Part shown: in pieces, positions 54,812 through 60,769 of the stretch
How the letters are laid out: each line of letters opens with the position of its first letter
Position numbering within the stretch: the stretch's first letter is position 1
NCBI GenBank assembly: GCA_017985015.1
Contig: JAGNYI010000017.1
Location: 1 to 60,769 of the forward strand
DNA length: 60,769 bases
DNA from: Giesbergeria sp.
GTDB taxonomy: Bacteria > Pseudomonadota > Gammaproteobacteria > Burkholderiales > Burkholderiaceae_C
Direction of reading: 5' to 3'
Position numbers and translations under genes: made by a program
The notes under the pieces: generated by a model
What the model was told of the DNA's origin: nothing
What the model saw: the letters and a program-made list of their open reading frames with translations, nothing else
Databases searched by the model: none

Positions 54812-56114
54812 CCTGTTTCTTTGGTACTTGGGCGAGGACGCACCTTGCTACGTTGGCGCCCTGAGTCTTGTCGCGGCTGGCAAAGGTGTGTCACTGCACT
54901 ACGGTCCCGAATGGCTCAGCGAGGGATTTCCGTTAAGCGAAGACCTTCCGCTGGAGGATGTTGTGTTTCTTCCGGCCGGCCGGCTTGAGAGTAAGCATCC
55001 GCGCGCGGCAGGCGCCGTGGACGATGCCAGGCCCGACCGCTGGGGCGAGAAGGTGATTCGCTTCATCGACAAGCCGGACCGCTTGTCTCTCATGGAATAC
55101 CTGTATTACGCCGGAGACGACCGTTTTGGGGCGCTCGGTGTCTCGACTTCGGCTACAGAATACATCCCGAAGGGCCGCGGACCTTTGCCCCGATTGGAGG
55201 ATACACAGACACTGAGCGAAGTGGTTGCCAAGGTCCAAGAGGGCGAATCACTGACAGACATTGAGTCTCAAATCATTGCAGGCGGCGGCACGCCACTTGG
55301 AGGTGCCAAGCCCAAAGCCCTTATCGTCATTGATGGCGAGCAGTGGGTCATCAAGTTCTTCAACGGGGAGCCTGTCGATTCACCTCTCGTAGAGCACGCG
55401 TCCATGACGCTGGCGGCCAAGGCCGGAATCAACGTGGCGCAAACCAACGTCATCTCAGTGGACGGGCTCAATGCCATTGTCATCCGGCGCTTCGACCGCA
55501 AGGGCGACAAGCGAGTTCACTGCATCTCAGCGGGTACCGCTATTCGGGCAAGCACCGCGAGCGGGCAGGACCCGGAGATGGGCTACCCAGAGCTGGCTCG
55601 AATTCTTCGACGCGCGGGTGTGTCAGAAAATGATGTAAACGCCTCTGATGCGCGAGAGCTGTTCAAGCGGATGGTCTTCAACATCCTCATCGACAACACC
55701 GACGACCACGAAAAGAACCACTCCTTGCTGGTCGTGAATCCAGGTGGATTTGCCCAGTTTCGGCTGGCTCCAGCCTACGACGTTCTGCCTTCCAACTCGG
55801 GGCAAGGCTTCCAAGAGTTCATTTGTGGGGACGACCTTAACGTCTCCACTCTGGCCAACGCCATGACGCAAACGCAGGCTTTCGGCCTTACGCAGGCGCA
55901 AGCGGCTGTGCTGGTTGTCGAAGTCATTGGCGTCGTGAACACGTGGAGGGAGCATTTCGCGTCACTCGGCGTTGCGCAGGCCGACCTTGAGAGCCTGGCA
56001 GAGCGCATCGATGGCGAGGAGCTGAAGTCTCAGCGAGACTCATTCGACTCGGCGAACTACCAGCAGGCACGAACGAGGCCTTCCCGAAGAAGTCCGTTCC
56101 AACAAAAGCGCTGA
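54798..56114 (+). CDS. hipA: HipA-family Ser/Thr kinase toxin
   Basis: HipA kinases phosphorylate targets such as glutamyl-tRNA synthetase and cause growth arrest. The 438-residue product (E. coli HipA 440) starts at 54798 (MRCDNLFLWYLGEDAP) inside the hipB end. The N-terminal subdomain covers about 1-110. The ATP-binding loop is GGGTPLGGAKPKALIVI, the catalytic loop NILIDNTDDHEKNHSLLV and the metal-binding segment LAPAYDVLPS. All catalytic residues (D and N of DDHEKN, D of YDV) are present, so an active kinase is expected. The C-terminus is basic (RPSRRSPFQQKR). Confidence 0.92.
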   Translation: MRCDNLFLWYLGEDAPCYVGALSLVAAGKGVSLHYGPEWLSEGFPLSEDLPLEDVVFLPAGRLESKHPRAAGAVDDARPDRWGEKVIRFIDKPDRLSLMEYLYYAGDDRFGALGVSTSATEYIPKGRGPLPRLEDTQTLSEVVAKVQEGESLTDIESQIIAGGGTPLGGAKPKALIVIDGEQWVIKFFNGEPVDSPLVEHASMTLAAKAGINVAQTNVISVDGLNAIVIRRFDRKGDKRVHCISAGTAIRASTASGQDPEMGYPELARILRRAGVSENDVNASDARELFKRMVFNILIDNTDDHEKNHSLLVVNPGGFAQFRLAPAYDVLPSNSGQGFQEFICGDDLNVSTLANAMTQTQAFGLTQAQAAVLVVEVIGVVNTWREHFASLGVAQADLESLAERIDGEELKSQRDSFDSANYQQARTRPSRRSPFQQKR

Positions 56115-56188
56115 CAGTGCGCGACCGAAACGCTCTCAAGCCGCGGCAATGCGCTTGGGTGGCCGTTGGTTATATGCACACCGGACAC

Positions 56189-56956
56189 TCAACCTTTGCT
56201 GCACTTTTCTCTCCTCTTGCCGTCACCTACAAAAGATGTCCAGGGATGTCCTGCATAACCCTCGCGAGGCGGTGATAGTGCGGATCGGGATGGACTACAA
56301 GGCGTCTTTTTGCAGCCAATAGCCCAGCTATTGGCAAAAAAAGCAACGCAGTAGACCGCCCGAGGCCGCGCTATCACAGACCGCAGGGAGTTATGCAGGC
56401 CATCCCTAGGGAAGTCGGGTCGATTCACTTCTTGGGTCGTGGCTCTGGATGTTGTCCATTTGCGCAGAAGCCAAGCACCAGTCCCCGCAACAGCTGCGGC
56501 GGCGCAAAGCAGGTAAACGGTGTCGTGCCCTAGCAGCGACATTAGTGGATTCAAGTCGCTGACAGGAGCGATGGGCAACATATCGCGATGAATAATGCCG
56601 TCGAGCACGATGTGGCTGAGCGTGCCGAAAAATGCGCCGGCTGCCACGGCCCATTTCCGAGGCGCCGCTGGAACCATCAACCAATGCACACGGTAGTGCG
56701 CCAGCTCGGAATTCCACCGTTTCACGATGGGGCGAATCAACAAAGGAGTGACCAGTGTGGCGATTGCGCCTATGGCGAGCGCTCCGGCCAAGGTGTGCGT
56801 CCAGCCGTGAAGGTCACCTTTGCCCGTGAGCATGCGCACACCCGGCTCTATATCCATCAAAACCTGGGCGATACCGAAGCTGATGACACTGATTCGCCCG
56901 TCCAGCACCGCTTTCGCGGTCAGGCCGGCTCCCATGTGAAACGGTGTGAAAGGCAT
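56189..56956 (-). CDS. polytopic membrane protein with 3' end altered by the MITE
   Basis: A membrane protein read as 255 residues from the ATG at 56956 (MPFTPFHMGAGLTAKAVLDG). It resembles a family of bacterial inner-membrane proteins sometimes labelled metal-dependent hydrolase-like, with His/Asp motifs (FTPFHMG, MDIEPGVRML, LHGWTHTLAGAL, LSHIVLDGIIHRDM) and about four helices. Residues about 184-239 are encoded by the 166 bp mobile element and the last 16 by DNA behind it. The natural C-terminus is therefore lost or replaced; the helical core up to LLCAAAAVAGTGAWLLRKW is intact. Whether the protein still works is unknown. Confidence 0.72.
   Translation of the reverse strand: MPFTPFHMGAGLTAKAVLDGRISVISFGIAQVLMDIEPGVRMLTGKGDLHGWTHTLAGALAIGAIATLVTPLLIRPIVKRWNSELAHYRVHWLMVPAAPRKWAVAAGAFFGTLSHIVLDGIIHRDMLPIAPVSDLNPLMSLLGHDTVYLLCAAAAVAGTGAWLLRKWTTSRATTQEVNRPDFPRDGLHNSLRSVIARPRAVYCVAFFANSWAIGCKKTPCSPSRSALSPPREGYAGHPWTSFVGDGKRREKCSKG
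56242..56407 (+). mobile_element. MITE-like 166 bp element, copy 2
   Basis: Same ends, length and central hairpin as the copy at 41304-41469, with two substitutions (GGATGGACTAC for GGATGGGCTAC; GCAGTAGACC for GCAGCAGACC). Same plus-strand orientation. It lies in the 3' part of a minus-strand gene and keeps the frame open. Confidence 0.88.
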
Positions 56957-57365
56957 GCCCGATTGTTGTCGACGAAATGTCATTCCGCCAACGGACAACC
57001 GATTTGCGGTCTGGCACCTGCGCGCATGCGGCACCCCTCGGCCTACAGCGCAACGCGTGTGTAGCTCGCTCGTACCTCCGACTTTAAAAGTTGTTTGTGC
57101 ATGAGTAGCTGAGTACAGACGCTCCGCTGGCCCTGTCTGTCTTGCCGAGAATTGAATACGTGGGGAAATTTCTCATCTTATGGGTCACAGGTTTCTCACC
57201 TATGCTTCCCACTCACCCGTAAGTCGTTGATTTACATAGAGTGGATTTCTCACCTTATGGGTCTCCCTACAGCGGTGTTGCACAGGTGATGCCAAAGGTC
57301 GGGGACGAGAGATAGACATGCATGCCCACCAGGCCAGGCCCCCATGGGTGTCCAGCTCCAACGTC
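56957..57365. other. intergenic region, 409 bp, with repeated TTTCTCACCTTATGGG motif
   Basis: ATTTCTCATCTTATGGGTC (57168-57186) and ATTTCTCACCTTATGGGTC (57245-57263) differ at one base. A shorter TTTCTCACCTATG is at 57192-57204. No gene is recognisable. The pattern resembles the multiple short repeats at the ends of some transposons, or a set of protein-binding sites; no transposase is left nearby. Confidence 0.6.
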
Positions 57366-57758
57366 TTATGGACGGGACCCCAACCAAAACCATATAGCCG
57401 CGCCTATGGCCAGCCATAACACGACGATAAAAGCCGCGCCGACCCGGCTGCTTGGCTTCGAGCCCTTCGTTTCCATCCACTCATCTGCTTGACCGCGACA
57501 TTCCGCGAGGACTTCAGGCGGCAAGAGCCTGATGGTTAGCCAGATGAGGCCGGGAAGCAGCAAAACATCATCGACATAGCCCAGCACTGGGATGAAGTCG
57601 GGAATCAGGTCAATGGGACTCAGCGCATAGGCCACCACAAACACGCCCAGGGCCTTTGCGTACCATGGGGTTTGGGGATTTTTGCCTGCAAACCAAAGTG
57701 TCACGCCGTCACGTTTGATTCGGTTGGCCCAGGCCTTCAAGTTGTCACTGATCCTCAT
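57366..57758 (-). CDS. YkvA-family (DUF1232) membrane protein
   Basis: A 130-residue protein with the DUF1232 core WYAKALGVFVVAYALSPIDL followed by IPDFIPVLGYVDDVLLLPGL; the SPIDLIPDFIPVLG motif defines the family. A further C-terminal helix (FIVVLWLAIGAAIWFWL) anchors it in the membrane. No function is established for this family. It stands alone; the 236 bp to the next gene (57759-57994) show no feature. Confidence 0.9.
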   Translation of the reverse strand: MRISDNLKAWANRIKRDGVTLWFAGKNPQTPWYAKALGVFVVAYALSPIDLIPDFIPVLGYVDDVLLLPGLIWLTIRLLPPEVLAECRGQADEWMETKGSKPSSRVGAAFIVVLWLAIGAAIWFWLGSRP

Positions 57759-57994
57759 GGAAATTTCGATGGATTTGGAACATCGTCCCCGCAGATTGCT
57801 GGGGTGTATCCGAATTCTGCCTCAGCCTCCAAGGGCTGCTCCTGGACAAAAGCGTCAACAGCGGTTTCGCGCAGAGCCAGTACTGCACATGCCTTGCGCG
57901 AAGATTTCGAGCCCCATTCCCACGGCGCGCGCAGCCCACCGCTGCTGCGCCACTGCTACAGTGGCCACCCCGTGGATTCGCCAAAGAGGCCACC

Positions 57995-58780
57995 GTGGAC
58001 ACCACCCCCAGCACCAACCAGCACATCCGCATCGGCATCGGCGGCTGGACCTTCGAGCCCTGGCGCGACAACTTCTATCCTGCGGGTCTGGCGCACAGCA
58101 AAGAGCTGCACTACGCCAGCCGCCGGCTCAGCGCTATCGAGGTCAACGGCACCTACTACAGCACCTTCAAGCCGCCGACCTTTGCCAAGTGGCACGGCGA
58201 GACGCCGGACGGATTTCTGTTCTCGCTGAAGGCGAGCCGCTATGCCACCAACCGCCGGGTGCTGGCGGGCGCGGGCGACTCGATTGCCCGGTTTGTTGAC
58301 AGCGGCATTGCCGAATTGCGCGACAAGCTCGGCCCCATCGTCTGGCAGTTCATGCCGACCAAGGCGTTCGAGCCGGAAGACTTCGAGGCCTTCCTCGCGC
58401 TGCTGCCCAGGGAAGTGGACGGCCGGCGCCTGCGCCATGCGCTGGACGTGCGCCACGAGAGCTTTGCCACGCCGGCCTTCCTGGCCCTGGCGCGGCGCTA
58501 CGGCTGCGTTCCGGTGTGCACGGATTCGGACAATTTCCCCGCCATCGCCGACGCAGAGGCCGACTTCGCCTACCTGCGCCTGATGCGCAGCCAGGCCGAT
58601 GTGCCGACCGGCTACCCGCCCGGCGCCATCGCCGAGTGGGCCCAGGGCGTGCGCGCCTGGACCGGCGGCGCGCGGCCACGCGATGTGTTCGTCTACTTCA
58701 TCAACGGCGCCAAGGAGCGGGCACCGGCCGGCGCCATGGCGCTTATGGCGCAGCTGGGGCTGGGCGCGTCGGCAGGCTGA
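57995..58780 (+). CDS. DUF72 (YecE-like) protein
   Basis: A 261-residue TIM-barrel protein of DUF72; E. coli YecE has 272 residues. RIGIGGWTFEPWRDNFYPAG is the family N-terminus, then SAIEVNGTYYSTFKPPTF, FSLKASRYATN, LDVRHESFATPAFL and FVYFINGAKERAP. The GTG at 57995 is the start that places the first beta strand correctly; another reading frame upstream is not related. No enzyme activity is established for the family. Repeat copy D follows 10 bp after the stop. Confidence 0.9.
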   Translation: MDTTPSTNQHIRIGIGGWTFEPWRDNFYPAGLAHSKELHYASRRLSAIEVNGTYYSTFKPPTFAKWHGETPDGFLFSLKASRYATNRRVLAGAGDSIARFVDSGIAELRDKLGPIVWQFMPTKAFEPEDFEAFLALLPREVDGRRLRHALDVRHESFATPAFLALARRYGCVPVCTDSDNFPAIADAEADFAYLRLMRSQADVPTGYPPGAIAEWAQGVRAWTGGARPRDVFVYFINGAKERAPAGAMALMAQLGLGASAG

Positions 58781-58789
58781 GGCGATGCC

Positions 58790-58856
58790 AAAAATTTTAA
58801 TGAAATTTGCCTCTAGCGCTTATGTGTAGGGTGTTTGTAGCTATATAGTTAATAGC
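58790..58856 (+). repeat. interspersed palindromic repeat, copy D
   Basis: AAAAATTTTAATGAAATTTG, CCTCTAGCGCTTATGTGTAG, then TAGCTATATAGTTAATAGC; closest in sequence to copy A. It lies between the DUF72 gene and the convergent Crp/Fnr gene. Confidence 0.8.
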
Positions 58857-58916
58857 ATATGCAGATGCAGCCCCGCATCGGCGAGGTCCGGAACTCTGGC
58901 TTTGACGCGCGCAAGC

Positions 58917-59618
58917 CTACGCTTGGCCTTCGGTCAGTTCGGCATGGAGTTGCAGGTCGGCGGCGTAACAGCTACAAGCCTGCGCCTGCAGCGCCGGACG
59001 ATTCCGCACGGTCAGTTCGCCGCGGTGGTATTCAATCAGCCCGTTTTTCTGGAACTCGTTGGCGGCCACGGTGACGCCTACGCGCCGTACGCCCAGCATG
59101 AGGGCCATGAATTCCTGGGTGACGTAAAAGGTATCGGCATGTGCCCGGTCCTGGCTCATGAGCAGCCAGCGGGCCAGACGCGGGCCAATTTCGTGAAACC
59201 GCTCGCAAGCCGAAGCCAGCGTCTGCTGGTGGAGCCGCACCAGCAGGCTGGTCTGAATCACCTGGCGCAGCGCGGGGCTGGCGTCGCATTCCTGTCTCAG
59301 GGTCTGTGCATCAATGCGCCAACAGTGGCCCGCCCCTTGAACCAGGGCGCGCCACGGCGTCTTGGCCAAGCCCAGCACCAGCTCGGACCCGAGCATGGAT
59401 TCGCGCCCCACCATGCCCACCTCCAGCGCGGGGTAGGTGTCTACATCGATCACCAGTGAAATGAAGCCGGAGTGCGGGAAGTAGGCGTGACTCAGCGGCT
59501 GCCCGCGCTTGCTGATTTCGGCAGAGAGCACCAGTTCAAACGGCTCGCACTGCTCCTGCAGGCGCTTGCGAACGGCCGGCGGAAGCTGCTGGATGAGGAG
59601 GTTTTGAGCTTGGGGCAT
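58917..59618 (-). CDS. Crp/Fnr-family transcriptional regulator (1)
   Basis: A 233-residue regulator. The start at 59618 (MPQAQNLLIQQLPPAVRKRL) is taken because the sensor domain begins there; 45 upstream in-frame residues are unlike the family. The cNMP-binding-like domain has YFPHSGFISLVIDVD and VGMVGRESMLGSELVLG, and lacks the Arg-Ser pair expected for cAMP binding. The long helix is near 130-160. The winged helix runs RLARWLLMSQDRAHADTFYV, then TQEFMALMLGVRRVGVTVAA and GLIEYHRGELTVRNR. No Fe-S cysteine cluster. It is a paralogue of the next gene. Confidence 0.9.
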   Translation of the reverse strand: MPQAQNLLIQQLPPAVRKRLQEQCEPFELVLSAEISKRGQPLSHAYFPHSGFISLVIDVDTYPALEVGMVGRESMLGSELVLGLAKTPWRALVQGAGHCWRIDAQTLRQECDASPALRQVIQTSLLVRLHQQTLASACERFHEIGPRLARWLLMSQDRAHADTFYVTQEFMALMLGVRRVGVTVAANEFQKNGLIEYHRGELTVRNRPALQAQACSCYAADLQLHAELTEGQA

Positions 59619-60137
59619 GGGGATGTTTTTCACTGTTTGTTCAGAAACACCCTGAACGGGGTGGCGTTCGGAAGCACCCACGCCCATACGCATTGACCAA
59701 CCGAGCTCCAGTGTGGTGGCCGCGGCAGGTTCTGACTGTCTGCCAGCGCACACAAAGGGTGCTGCGCTGCCCCGATCTGGCTACCGCATCGCGCGCGACA
59801 GCCGCCGTGTCTGGCCGCTGAGCGAACTCTGTGCCGCGCTCACTTCGTATTCGTCCCTGGAAATCCGTCTGCGGTGTCGGCCAGGCAGATGGACGATGGC
59901 GCTGCGGACTCAGTGGCTTGGGTTGCCAGAACGGCGGGCCCTGCTGCCCGGCCTGCGGGCGGCGCGCCCACGCGGGTCATGGCAGTTTTCTGCTGCTCCA
60001 GCGTGAATGGGAGCGATGTCGCGCGCGTGATCATGTTGAGGCCTTGGCTGAGGGCCGCGCACCATGCGCCGCCCTATGGGCCTTTGTAGCGGTCTGCGCC
60101 AGGGAACGTCTGTGCGCCAGCGCACGTTTGCAGGGTC
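59619..60137. other. intergenic region, 519 bp, between two Crp/Fnr genes
   Basis: It carries the promoter of regulator 1 and the 3' flank of regulator 2. Several frames are open on both strands, but none looks like a gene. A palindrome GTGCGC-CA-GCGCAC is at 60112-60125, and a related TGCCAGCGCACAC is at 59741-59753. Confidence 0.5.
60112..60125. promoter_or_regulatory. 14 bp palindrome, candidate regulator-binding site
   Basis: GTGCGCCAGCGCAC reads the same on both strands apart from its centre. The minus-strand half GTGCGCTGGC is found again at 59744-59753, 126-135 bp upstream of the start of regulator 1. A Crp/Fnr-type site is possible; a terminator role is unlikely without a U-run. Confidence 0.35.
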
Positions 60138-60769
60138 CTACCGGGCCATTCGGTAGGGCAGCAGGTGATCGTATGCCTTCTTCACCACGACATAGCACTC
60201 GCAGGTGCGCTCCTCCAGCCCGGCGCGGTCGAGCACGGTGATGCGGCCGCGGGCGTACTTGATCAGGCCGAGCTTCTGGAGTTTGAGCGCCGCCTCGGTC
60301 ACGCCCTCACGGCGCACGCCCAGCATGTTGGCGATCAGCTCTTGCGTCATCGCCAGTTCGTTGCTCGAGAGGCGGTCCAAACTCAGCAGCAGCCAGCGGC
60401 AAAGCTGCTGGTCGAGGGAATGGTGGCGGTTGCATACGGCGGTTTGTGCCATCTGCGTCATCAGCGCCAGCGCGTAGCGCAGTAGCAGGTGCAGCACCGG
60501 CCCGGAGCGCGCAAATTCCTCTTTGATGTCTGCGGCGCGCAGCCGGTAGCCCTTGCCGGCGCTCTGCACCACAGCCCGGCGCGGCGTGGTTTCGCCACCC
60601 ATGAAGAGCGCGATGCCGACCACGCCCTCATTGCCCACCACGGCGATCTCGGCCGAGCTGCCGTCTTCCAAAACGTACAGCATGGACACGATGGCATTGA
60701 TCGGGAAGTACACGTGGCTCATTTTTCCGCCCGATTCGTGCAACACCAGACCGAGGGGCAAGTCCACCT
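60138..60769 (-). CDS. Crp/Fnr-family transcriptional regulator (2), 5' end outside the window
   Basis: At least 209 residues of a second Crp/Fnr regulator, cut off by the window end, so its N-terminal 20-30 residues are missing. The sensor domain has KMSHVYFPINAIVSMLYVL and VVGNEGVVGIALFMGG. Then come LLRYALALMTQMAQTAVCNR and the winged helix LCRWLLLSLDRLSSNELAMT, QELIANMLGVRREGVTEAAL, GLIKYARGRITVLDR. It shares layout and many residues with regulator 1, so the two arose by duplication. The ligand is unknown. Confidence 0.9.
   Translation of the reverse strand, partial: VDLPLGLVLHESGGKMSHVYFPINAIVSMLYVLEDGSSAEIAVVGNEGVVGIALFMGGETTPRRAVVQSAGKGYRLRAADIKEEFARSGPVLHLLLRYALALMTQMAQTAVCNRHHSLDQQLCRWLLLSLDRLSSNELAMTQELIANMLGVRREGVTEAALKLQKLGLIKYARGRITVLDRAGLEERTCECYVVVKKAYDHLLPYRMAR

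Noticed and set aside
59713-60241. small plus-strand frames in the gap between the two regulators
   Set aside because: Arg/Ala-rich with no ribosome site or homology; the longest overlaps the second regulator.

Overview
The window is a high-GC chromosomal segment of a betaproteobacterium, most likely family Comamonadaceae (Acidovorax / Hydrogenophaga / Simplicispira type). The evidence is the order rpmH-rnpA-yidD-yidC-mnmE divergent from dnaA-dnaN-gyrB, a metX-metW pair, a type 2 pyrF, Gly-rich RRM proteins, and a short interspersed repeat that I associate from memory with Comamonadaceae genomes. Most of the window is housekeeping DNA around the replication-initiation genes. An accessory stretch follows gyrB (about 53.0-57.8 kb).

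Layout. 0.2-6.5 kb: two large c-di-GMP signalling proteins, one with three periplasmic solute-binding domains plus GGDEF and one PAS-GGDEF-EAL. 6.7-15.6 kb: a probable extracytoplasmic flavin/electron-transfer system. The minus-strand operon encodes a ferric-reductase-like haem/FAD membrane protein, a PepSY protein, a DUF2271 protein with an ApbE-type flavinylation motif, a PepSY-flavodoxin-reductase membrane protein and ApbE. A divergent PepSY / response regulator / histidine kinase / GNAT operon shares its promoter region. 15.6-25.2 kb: LysE exporter, nudJ-like-mnmA, ssb, an MFS transporter, uvrA, a hotdog thioesterase, an EamA permease and a small exported protein. 25.6-31.5 kb: a D-amino-acid pair (dsdA plus a D-arginine-dehydrogenase-like oxidase), pyrF, and metX-metW. 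31.8-33.0 kb: two tandem RRM/Gly-rich RNA-binding proteins whose leaders share a stem-loop that covers the Shine-Dalgarno sequence. 33.1-37.5 kb: kdsD-kdsC-lptC (no lptA or lptB follows) and a CPA2 antiporter. 37.5-43.0 kb: a second GGDEF-EAL protein, apt, and two less well known genes. 43.1-53.0 kb: the origin-region block. 53.2-57.8 kb: DUF429 protein, hipBA, a membrane protein whose 3' end is altered by a mobile repeat, and a YkvA protein. 58-60.8 kb: a DUF72 protein and two tandem Crp/Fnr regulators, the last one running off the window.

Two repeat families link distant parts of the window. One is a roughly 60-65 bp imperfectly palindromic repeat with six copies in or overlapping gene ends or leaders and a seventh inside the mnmE reading frame. 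The other is a 166 bp MITE-like element with terminal inverted repeats, present twice with two differences. One MITE copy supplies the end of the apt stop codon and the other is read through as about 55 codons of a membrane-protein gene.

The best candidate for a little-described system is the flavin/PepSY electron-transfer cluster with its own two-component system. Its divergent promoter carries an 11-bp-phased TTCATC direct repeat typical of OmpR-family sites. The most unusual regulatory signal is the paired SD-sequestering hairpin of the RRM genes.
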